IMG/VR virus record: IMGVR_UViG_3300006119_000054
Location: 1-26,867 of that record
DNA length: 26,867 nucleotides
DNA from: a virus
Strand: one strand, 5' to 3'
The first letter of the stretch is position 1, and every line of letters begins with the position of its first letter. The position numbers and the translations under genes are program-made. A model generated the notes under the pieces. It did no database searches. It was given only the letters and a program-made list of their open reading frames with translations, and was not told the DNA's origin. Shown here one piece after another: positions 13,301 to 20,661 of this stretch.

Positions 13301-16300
13301 CCGATGTATAAACTTGGATTTCAGTTCCAGCGGGGATAATAAAAGACGAACTAGAGAGTGGGCCGGTTGATTTAGTGCCGAACTTTTGGAAAGCCCATCC
13401 GTTTCCGATTGGTCGGATATTAAAGGTCTTTTCACCATCGTTTCCGTTAGGGCCTGTTGGCCCTTGCCAATGAGAGGACAGAACGGCTGTCATTTTGCTA
13501 GAACCGTTAACAAAACGGATTTTTGTTCCTGCTGGTAGAAGTCGTGATGTTCCGACCTTTTGGTTTTTCTTTATGTTGGTGTCGAAAAGCCCCATAAATC
13601 CAGTCACGGACATTTTGATAGGAACGCTCTTTACATTTTGGTATTTGTATTTAGGCGGCGTAGTTGGGGGTAGGATTAGTTGGCGTGAGCCGTAGGTATC
13701 AGCAGTGACCTGACCAAAGGTAGTCCAGCCACCTTGTTTGATTGGTGGCATTGCGTGGACGCTATCAATAGTTGCTACTTCAGCAATATTTGAGCGAACA
13801 ACTTTGGTGGTTGCTTTTAACTTCTTCTGGGCCTTTTTGCCAGAAGTTCCACTTGCTTTTGGTTGCGGAACGGTGAAGTGGGTGTAGTGGACATTTATTT
13901 TTTTGCCCGCGCCTTGTCCGGGTGCGTAGAAAGCATTATTGGGGTCGTGGATAACGACCTTAAGTGGGTGTTCTTTGCTATTTCCCTTGTGAACAACAAA
14001 ACGGTTTTTTACAGGGGCAGAACCCTTACCAGTTGCGACAAAAGCGTAATCAGGTTTTGGTCGTGAATGCTTAGTTTTCTGTGTCCAAGACATATTTGCC
14101 GTTGAGCCGAAATAAACAGGTGCTTGAAGACCAAATGAAACGTTGTCTCCCGAAGCGTGGGCCGCTGGCGTTGTGGAAGCACCGACCGGGCCATATTGGA
14201 CAGGGAAAGCGCGCTGAAGAATCTTGTATGTTCCACTTGTTGTGGTTTGAGAAACGGTCTGAAGCAAAATGTTTTCACTTGTCTTACCAGAGATGTTTCC
14301 GCTAATAACGCCTGTGGTTGCGTCAATCGCCCCACCGATATTTACCCAAAAACTCCCAGAAATAGGTAGACCCGCACCATTGATAGTGATATTTGTTCCG
14401 GCCGTAGTGGTAGTTGCGATAGGTGTAGCAAGGGTTGCATCGGTTCCAATAGGAAGTTGGGTGTAAATCTTGGTCTTGTCTAGCGACTGCTGAATATGAG
14501 TAGATACGAGTCCAACAGATAGTTGGGTATTTGCCGTGTCGTTCGCCGTAATTGTCCAGTTGCCGATATTGCTTGGGAAATCAGCATTGGCTTCGGAAAG
14601 CAAGTTGTCGCTTGACTGAACGATTAGGCGATTGATTGCGTTTTCGCCATCGCTATAGACAGCCAACATTGGAAGTTGAGGTTGCGCTGGGTCAACTAAG
14701 AAGTGCTTGACATTCCAAGAGCCAAACCAAGATTTGTTTTGGAAAGATTTGGATACTCGAACATAGGCGTAGTAAAGGGTGTTGTCCTTAAAACCGATAG
14801 AGGAATCAATCAAAGTTTGGGTAGAGTCATCATTCCCCGATTTTGACCAAATAGGCGTAGATGTATCTGGTGAAAAACCAAGACTTTGGTAGGTGGTGTC
14901 ATCAAAGATACGGACTTCCCATCCGTTCTGTGGGTCTTCGTCAAAGTCGCTGTATTTCCAACCGATAGCGGGCGTTTCACCAGCCGAGAAAGTCACGGTA
15001 TCTGTTGGCTTGATTAGAACATCATCAACCGAGGGGGCAGACCTAAAAACAATGTGCATTCCGAGACTACGGAAAGCAACTTGCTTGCCCGGCGGAACGG
15101 CGGCCTGAATGTGCATCTGAACTCGCGAGAGAACATCGTAAGTCCACTCGACATTGTTGGGGTCGTTTCCAAACAAAGAGCCGAAGTGGGTGGTGTAGGC
15201 AACGCTTGAGTTGTTGGTGAAAGTGTCCTGCTGGGTTTCTGTCTTGTTAATAGGGTCGTAGAGTGAAAACAACTCTTTATCTAGACCGCCGTTCGCACCA
15301 AGCATTGTGTAGATAGGCTGAACCGACTGAACGCGCGCGTATCGCCATCCGAGGCCGTCATACATTTGGAATTGGTTGAGGTCGGGTCGGTAGCAAACAT
15401 CAGCAATATTTGGGCTCTGGGGCATCTGATACCAAAGAACTTGCGAGTTGATAGCGTGGTTATTCATCATCGGCGTTCCGAGGATTACCTGATAAGGGGC
15501 AGAGAATCCGTCAGCGGCTAGTGAAGACGGTGCTGAAACGGGATAAATCTTCTCTTGGAGACTTCCGGTATCAACAGATAACTCGTAAGTCTTTACGACA
15601 GTCGCATTAGCGTCGTATGCGTAGTTTGGCTGGAAAGTCTTTACGGAGATTTGCTTTGCTCGGATAGTAGACGCTTTATCCACTTCAAGGAGTTGAGTAA
15701 AGTAAACCGTGATAGTAGAAGCATTTGGGATAGTAAAAGAACCAGCCGCCACGCTAACTCCGGTTAAAGTGCTTCCCGAAATGCCGGTGTAAAACACTTC
15801 TTTCATAACCTTGTTGATGATTACGCTAAAAGCGCCATTATTGGGCCAATTAGTAGGGGCAGAAGTTAGGGCTAGGGTCGTGGGCGTTGTGCTGATACTT
15901 GTTGCCCCACTTGTAGTGGCTGTATAAGTCTCGGAAAGAACTAGGGAGTCTCCCGGTGAGAGTGGTTCGGTCAACTGAACCGAAACAATCGCACCAACGG
16001 CGTCGGTGTTGTTCGGCTGGTTAAACGCACTATTCACGACTCCGTTAGTTCCAAAGTTAGTTGGGTAAAAGTTGTAGAAAGCGTAAAACGCGCTGTAGTA
16101 GGTGTATGAACTACCGATTGTTCCGAGGCTCTGACCAGCGGCAAGCGTAATTGTAATACTTGGCGTAGTTGAGGTTGCTGAAATGCTCGCAATACTTCCA
16201 ATAACTGTGTCGGAACTAGAAGCGTAAATATTCTGGCCGATAAAAAGATTGCCGGCTAAATAACTAGCCGAACTATTAGTGATGGTTAGGGTTGTGGTGC

Positions 16301-17051
16301 TAACAACTGTCGCTACTATTCGGCTATTGGCAACATTGATACTCGTCTGCCCAGCAACGGCATTGAGTTGGGCTCCAGCGCCACCGTTTCGCACGATTAA
16401 GTCTTGGTAGAACAAGCCCTGATGGATAGTGAGGGGTGTTTTGTCAGCGATTGAGTATGGAAGTGGTGATACTGGCAGAGAACCGTAGTTTTGGCCGTTT
16501 GAGATGTCAATCCCTGTTCCCGTTAGGAAAGCGTGTGGTAATTCCAAAGAAGAGTATGAGCCCCTAGTGTCTAGGTTGGCGAGGTGAATAGGCGTTCCAA
16601 CGCCGTAAGAAGCACCAACCGCAGTGGCGAGGTTGATGGTTGCCGAGGATACACTTGCGCTAGTTGTAGCGGTCGTAGGAACGACATAGGTGATTGTGGA
16701 AGCCGTAAGGGTCGTTCCACCTATCGTGAAGTTAAAAGGCGCGGCAATAGGAAGTTGTGTGGTTGCGTTAAAGGTGATAGTGGTGTCAGTAGTGGCAACA
16801 ACTACCGAAACACGGCCGATTTCGGGCAAGGCAAAGTAGCCGGGGCTAGTGGTGGAAACCGAGTTGTTAAAAGCCGGGAAAACATCGGGGTATGAGGTGG
16901 GGAATCCGGCCCGACTTTGGACAACGATACTTTCATCGCCAGCAGAAGTGGGGGCAACGAGTTGGGTATTGATATTGGGCTGACCGTTAATGCCCGTTGT
17001 TAACCACGGCTGGTCGAAATCTAGGTAGGCGTCAGTGGTGATTGATGGCAT
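10323..17051 (-). CDS. Giant modular minor tail protein / adhesin, 2242 aa
   Basis: This is a very long Thr/Ser/Gly/Ala-rich beta protein. Visible modules: an N-terminal beta region; an FN3-like domain near residues 674-785 (NGWEVRIFDD to LYYAYVRVSKSF); a Lys-rich segment near 990-1120; four collagen-like triplets (GPTGPNGNDGEK) near 1195; a VTYTASNTFVSGQRVSI module near 1400; an ISGSGISAGTTITAI module near 1620; a second FN3-like domain near 2008-2088; and a compact C-terminal domain (about 2120-2242, with GRDSKLTVIW, EWPNFLNLLNTGETLILIDP and YRELVIDTVEA). The C-terminus resembles the end of actinophage minor tail proteins that dock on the baseplate. SD TAGAGG precedes the ATG. It probably forms side fibres or a tail-tip lattice that contacts the host. 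No enzyme motif was seen. Confidence 0.7.
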   Translation of the reverse strand: MPSITTDAYLDFDQPWLTTGINGQPNINTQLVAPTSAGDESIVVQSRAGFPTSYPDVFPAFNNSVSTTSPGYFALPEIGRVSVVVATTDTTITFNATTQLPIAAPFNFTIGGTTLTASTITYVVPTTATTSASVSSATINLATAVGASYGVGTPIHLANLDTRGSYSSLELPHAFLTGTGIDISNGQNYGSLPVSPLPYSIADKTPLTIHQGLFYQDLIVRNGGAGAQLNAVAGQTSINVANSRIVATVVSTTTLTITNSSASYLAGNLFIGQNIYASSSDTVIGSIASISATSTTPSITITLAAGQSLGTIGSSYTYYSAFYAFYNFYPTNFGTNGVVNSAFNQPNNTDAVGAIVSVQLTEPLSPGDSLVLSETYTATTSGATSISTTPTTLALTSAPTNWPNNGAFSVIINKVMKEVFYTGISGSTLTGVSVAAGSFTIPNASTITVYFTQLLEVDKASTIRAKQISVKTFQPNYAYDANATVVKTYELSVDTGSLQEKIYPVSAPSSLAADGFSAPYQVILGTPMMNNHAINSQVLWYQMPQSPNIADVCYRPDLNQFQMYDGLGWRYARVQSVQPIYTMLGANGGLDKELFSLYDPINKTETQQDTFTNNSSVAYTTHFGSLFGNDPNNVEWTYDVLSRVQMHIQAAVPPGKQVAFRSLGMHIVFRSAPSVDDVLIKPTDTVTFSAGETPAIGWKYSDFDEDPQNGWEVRIFDDTTYQSLGFSPDTSTPIWSKSGNDDSTQTLIDSSIGFKDNTLYYAYVRVSKSFQNKSWFGSWNVKHFLVDPAQPQLPMLAVYSDGENAINRLIVQSSDNLLSEANADFPSNIGNWTITANDTANTQLSVGLVSTHIQQSLDKTKIYTQLPIGTDATLATPIATTTTAGTNITINGAGLPISGSFWVNIGGAIDATTGVISGNISGKTSENILLQTVSQTTTSGTYKILQRAFPVQYGPVGASTTPAAHASGDNVSFGLQAPVYFGSTANMSWTQKTKHSRPKPDYAFVATGKGSAPVKNRFVVHKGNSKEHPLKVVIHDPNNAFYAPGQGAGKKINVHYTHFTVPQPKASGTSGKKAQKKLKATTKVVRSNIAEVATIDSVHAMPPIKQGGWTTFGQVTADTYGSRQLILPPTTPPKYKYQNVKSVPIKMSVTGFMGLFDTNIKKNQKVGTSRLLPAGTKIRFVNGSSKMTAVLSSHWQGPTGPNGNDGEKTFNIRPIGNGWAFQKFGTKSTGPLSSSSFIIPAGTEIQVYTSETPSKYKLVYFQKNTIGQGDYKGLHLVEGDYLESANLDVGATAAPGFSKLTGYTQQFTYTYTTFEHLLQVIGPLGSGNTIPFTSGVTANTIAGTDTFQSVTIATTATISANQYQNWEVAGDGIETGTRITSHGPTSGGSFIAYLSNPGTVLYGVTPGNANITAISGSGTTVTYTASNTFVSGQRVSIVGAYNQAFNGNFTVATATTGSFTVTSSATGPTSTATAYAPSNLSPHVSLHAPINLVATSIAAPVTPAGSRSIYVGTFQPKTDFPQYTPVHISAPTQFTDGTDVLNPLLLQPSASTTTANGPTAGVTEIGIYDGLAWSSANSASVEPSGWYGLAGFIQSINGAYFSLSATSASGTTFTLSTTAPAGLLANMTISGSGISAGTTITAISGNTLTLSQPVSTTASLSTGYIAYSVPTFSMFIDWYDEAGNFIGTSDGRTHYDTTSTVSTTAAIMGVKIGALGLDPTVDPNSDSNKGFYPNAIIAQAPSNVVVATNAIFAYDLATTATGTFTLPSATTLFIKAGTTLTTTNGVQVVTIGDTSIGATTIYARVTAYPGDTATLSINATRACPRIQLASVSPGATGVTGDIYALSNIMFQAVAPPLPIDGTANNYTILNSAIPTISAPCDPTIGTGTSLAVPINTPMDGAYTLWVLDPTNDKGTREIKLGAELPTFTATLTVPTFVGAKFVNLSNVDDLADSGQITLDYGNANEETVMIDAANWDGSLTVPLTTPIWYVHSLGALASATAAGLSTEVITPQAIGTRVAAITWNNSGWLNEANDSYTVKIDRTEDNGTTWTTLRKAKNLPISASGIGYVDDYECSPSKNIYYRLQATSTNNDSTSPVAGLTTPALGPTQLTVNSWWISSSSDVTLRFPILVQNKVEESQKHPVGIFYPLGSSRPYTIAGVVQGRDSKLTVIWENEAEWPNFLNLLNTGETLILIDPVEAERRYVFIQTDVQVTHYASTQPYRELVIDTVEAAPPGYGYTYGS

Positions 17052-17059
17052 AGGGTCCT

Positions 17060-20000
17060 CTAGATATTCTGCGCTATCAATGCCGTAGATGATGTCGCAC
17101 TAGTTGTAGTGCTTGTATCTGGCGAGCCAATAACAGGGGTATCCGCACCGTGGTCGTTCGTTAGCGGATTGGTGTAGCAAAGGATATTTGGGGTGAAAAT
17201 AGGCTCACCGGCGTAGTGGTCGAATCGGAAAGTGTTGCCGGGAACCAAATCCCAAACGATAGGAACATTGTTTAGCGAGCCATCCACGCCGACATACGAG
17301 CCCGAAAGCAAAACGGATTCTTGGGTCTTGCCCGTTCCAATAATCGCCACGCTCACATCGTTGGCGATATCAGCAGTTAGGTTCATAATATTGCTCGAAA
17401 ATGTGATATTCTCGACTCCACTAATAGTGGCGTTGTTAGAGATAGAGATTATTCCAGCAGTGGGTAGCCCGGTAGATGCGACTACATAAGGTGCAACGAC
17501 AGAAGTGACTACAGAACCGCTAGGGATTCCCGTTCCCTGAACCAACATACCTACGATTACGCCCGTGACTGACCCATAGGTGTTCGCGCCAGCCAAAGTC
17601 GCAAGTTGGTTGCCTCCGCTAGAGAGCGTGAGGTTTAGGGATACCGAGGTTTGGGCCGGTGCTGGGCTTGCGATAAACGAAGTCGAGACTCCACCCATCA
17701 AATCTGAATAGAGACTTGAGGTGTAGCGAGAACCGATTTGGTCTGCGTTAAGGGCTTCCAAATCAGCAGCCGTATTCGACCCAATCCAACGCTTTCCGAG
17801 GATGTAAGAGCCGACTGTAGTTCCGGCTAAGTGAACGCCACCGATAGTTCCGTTCTGTAGTGAGACTACGCCGCTACCCGTTCCATCGTAGTTTGCTGCT
17901 GAAAGCGAAGAGCCGAGTGGGATAGTCCAAGCAAGGTAGAAAGGATTGGTGTTTCCATTGGCAAGCGTTGGCGACTGCTCGACTTCCCATAGATAGATGT
18001 AGTTCTGACTATCACCGTTGTAATAGGCGTTTTGTGCTGGTGCGTAGTTATCTAAGGAAGAGTTGTTGATGTAGAAAGAGTTGGTGCTATCTGTTGGGAT
18101 ACCAGTCACCTGCCAATACGGCGTTGGCCCTGAAGTCAAAACACTAGTATTCCAGCGCGCACCCTCGCCACGGAAAGTTAGGTAAAGGCTCTTGCCACTA
18201 TTAGTCGCTTGGGTATAGAGGCTAGAGATAGTGGAGTTGTTATCGCAGGTCACTAACGCCGGTGCTGATATGACGGTGGCGGTCCAAGTCGTGTTAGTCG
18301 TGCTAATAGGATTACTTACATAACCTATTAAAGCCGTGGTGTCGACATAGGTGAGGTAGCAAGTGCTAGATGTGACCCCAGCGCCAGACAAGAGAAGTAC
18401 GCCCGTGCCAGAAATCATATTGCTTAGAGTTTGTGCGTCTGATGAGGATAGGTTTATCAACTCATAGCCAGTGACTGGTTGGCCGTGGCGGTCGATAATC
18501 GTATTGGCATAACCTGTTGCTTGGAAACTAAACGGTGAGGTGATACCCGTAGTACTCACTAGCGAAATGCTTACGAACGAGGCTACCGGCGTTGAGCGAT
18601 AAGTATCAATCGTTCCGGTGAAAATAAGGTTTTTTAGATATGGATAGAACCATATGTTTGAGCCTGTGCTTCCATAGAAACCATTTGTTTCATCTCCAAG
18701 CGAAACCATATTGGCTGTTCCTGTTAGTGCGCTCGGCGTTGTTGTGGATGTCGTGGCAACGACAAAGTTGGTGCTAGTAGTGGAGACAATCTGGTAAATA
18801 CCCGCATATGGGGAACCAGATATATTTACAGAAACCGTTTGACCCGCCTTAAAAGAGTTGGTGGCGTTAAAGGTGAGTTGTCCGCCCGAATAGGTGACAC
18901 TAGTGATGTTCGCTTTCGTTCCGATAGAGTTCGCACCTAGAGGTGATGGGTCAATAGAGGAATAGTAAGGGGGTGTTGGGCCTAAGACTACGGAGTAGGT
19001 GTTATTTCCCGGTGTGGTGACTATGCCCTTGTAGCGTTGGTCGCTGTCCGAGAGCATAATGACATCTCCCGCCGACACGGTTTCCGATGGGCCAGTACCA
19101 GAATAGGAAAGGGGCTGTGCGAGGGTTGAGTTTGTAGCAATAACAAACGAAGTAGGTGAATTGACTGCGGAGATTTCGCTAGAGAGGATTTGCGCTCCCA
19201 AACCAGAGTTCGTGGCACTAAGCACATAAACATTTTGATTTACGGTAGCCGTGATAGGTGCGGTGACTGTTCCGGCGACTGTTGGTGCGCCGACCGTTGA
19301 GGTGAAAGTAAAGGTTAGGGCAGAGGTGTTGATAGCCGTAATCGTGTTAGTTCCCTGAAGCGTTGCCGTTCCAGCACTAAGGGTCGCACCTACCTGTGGT
19401 GGCTGACCCGTGTAAGTTCCCATTAGCGAGCCAGCAGAGACATTGAGGGTTGATGACCTAGTGGCCCAAGAAGATACGATAGTGGTTGCCGACGAAGTGG
19501 TTGACACAACAACGGAGCCGACCGTTCCAATAGCCAAGTCTGCTGAAACGCTAGAAGCAAAGATAGGTGTGTAAACAGTTAGCGTTGAGGTAGTGCTTAC
19601 GGTCGCCGTTGTGTTGATAACAAGGTTGCCCTGCGTTGCCGTAGTAGCCGTTCCGACTACAGAAGCAAAGTAGTTTTGGATAGTTCCCACCGTGTTAAAG
19701 AACGATGCTGAAACCTTGTTGCCGCCCATAATCGTTCCTACGGGCTCGTAGGTTTCCAAAGTAGAAGCCGTTGCTACAACGGTGTTGCTACCAGAGGTGG
19801 CAGTGACAGAGAAAGTCGCCGTGAGGTTTAACCAGTTTGCCACTATTGGGTTTTGGAAAGAAAGGGTTGTGTAAGTTCCCGAAATAGGCAAAGTTGCGGT
19901 CGTGCTAGTGACCCCACTAATAAGACCTAAGTAGTCGCCCTTGGCATCAAAAACTATTTGGCCGGGTTGCCACGAGCCGACTAGTGGTGTGTTCCCATTG

Positions 20001-20629
20001 AGGCCGCTATTAAAGACCGTGATTTGCGTTGAGGTTGTGGAAACCACATAGTCGTATGTCCAATCGGGAACGATTCCCGTGATTTCAGCAGTAGGCGTTC
20101 CGCCCGAACAAGTAAAGTAAAGGCCTTGATTCATTTCGTTTCCCACATTGTATGGAGAAGAAATAACGGAAGAGTTTGTAAAGTTTGCATTGGTAATTGA
20201 CTGCGTGATAGGGATTTGACCGGCCGAACCCACAGTTCCCCACTCTGAATAAAAAGCAGGGGAGTTTTGCTGACTATCGCCTTCCAAAACAATCACTTCC
20301 TGTGTGGGGGCGAATCCGCTTGTGTCGTTGACATAGATAAAGCCATCGCCGGTGTAGGTGTAGTTCTTGGCCGCCGAATACCAAGCACTACTTGGCACAT
20401 AGGCGTATGGGGCTACTTGCGTATCTTGCGAAAGGCTTGTAAGGCTTGTAAAGAGTTTGGTGAGGTTATCTACGTGGACTTGGTAGATATTGGTATCAGC
20501 AGTTCTGATTGCAGTGCAACTAAGGCGAGTTGTGTCGTTTTGTGCCGTTGCCCCATCGGGCGCGCCATTAATTACCCAATATCTAGGGTCAATATTTGCT
20601 GAAGTCGGAGTGGCGGTCAGAGTCTTCAT
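17060..20629 (-). CDS. Large modular tail protein, 1189 aa
   Basis: It lies directly after the tape measure, where a distal tail protein would be expected, but it is several times longer than usual. The N-terminus has an alpha/beta part (ANIDPRYWVING, NIYQVHVDNLTKLFTSLTSL, SGFAPTQEVIVLEGD) that could be the docking domain. A long Thr/Ser-rich beta region follows, with several Ig-like or adhesin modules, including LTFNATNSFKAGQTVSVNI near residue 580 and VGMLVQGTGIPSGSVVTSV near 1020. Both have counterparts in the 2242-aa protein. Near 970-990 is GSRYTSSLYSDLMGGVSTSF, and the C-terminus is a Thr/Ser tail. The SD is weak (AGGGT). It is probably a Dit-like ring protein expanded with carbohydrate- or surface-binding modules; the exact role is not clear. 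Confidence 0.65.
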   Translation of the reverse strand: MKTLTATPTSANIDPRYWVINGAPDGATAQNDTTRLSCTAIRTADTNIYQVHVDNLTKLFTSLTSLSQDTQVAPYAYVPSSAWYSAAKNYTYTGDGFIYVNDTSGFAPTQEVIVLEGDSQQNSPAFYSEWGTVGSAGQIPITQSITNANFTNSSVISSPYNVGNEMNQGLYFTCSGGTPTAEITGIVPDWTYDYVVSTTSTQITVFNSGLNGNTPLVGSWQPGQIVFDAKGDYLGLISGVTSTTATLPISGTYTTLSFQNPIVANWLNLTATFSVTATSGSNTVVATASTLETYEPVGTIMGGNKVSASFFNTVGTIQNYFASVVGTATTATQGNLVINTTATVSTTSTLTVYTPIFASSVSADLAIGTVGSVVVSTTSSATTIVSSWATRSSTLNVSAGSLMGTYTGQPPQVGATLSAGTATLQGTNTITAINTSALTFTFTSTVGAPTVAGTVTAPITATVNQNVYVLSATNSGLGAQILSSEISAVNSPTSFVIATNSTLAQPLSYSGTGPSETVSAGDVIMLSDSDQRYKGIVTTPGNNTYSVVLGPTPPYYSSIDPSPLGANSIGTKANITSVTYSGGQLTFNATNSFKAGQTVSVNISGSPYAGIYQIVSTTSTNFVVATTSTTTPSALTGTANMVSLGDETNGFYGSTGSNIWFYPYLKNLIFTGTIDTYRSTPVASFVSISLVSTTGITSPFSFQATGYANTIIDRHGQPVTGYELINLSSSDAQTLSNMISGTGVLLLSGAGVTSSTCYLTYVDTTALIGYVSNPISTTNTTWTATVISAPALVTCDNNSTISSLYTQATNSGKSLYLTFRGEGARWNTSVLTSGPTPYWQVTGIPTDSTNSFYINNSSLDNYAPAQNAYYNGDSQNYIYLWEVEQSPTLANGNTNPFYLAWTIPLGSSLSAANYDGTGSGVVSLQNGTIGGVHLAGTTVGSYILGKRWIGSNTAADLEALNADQIGSRYTSSLYSDLMGGVSTSFIASPAPAQTSVSLNLTLSSGGNQLATLAGANTYGSVTGVIVGMLVQGTGIPSGSVVTSVVAPYVVASTGLPTAGIISISNNATISGVENITFSSNIMNLTADIANDVSVAIIGTGKTQESVLLSGSYVGVDGSLNNVPIVWDLVPGNTFRFDHYAGEPIFTPNILCYTNPLTNDHGADTPVIGSPDTSTTTSATSSTALIAQNI

Positions 20630-20661
20630 TAGAACCCTACTCTATCGCTAGTTTGGAAGAA

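Noticed and set aside
10323-20629. A diversity-generating retroelement or phase-variable repeat in the large tail genes
   Set aside because: No reverse transcriptase gene, no template/variable repeat pair and no long simple-sequence tract could be seen; the similarity between modules is at protein level and diverged.
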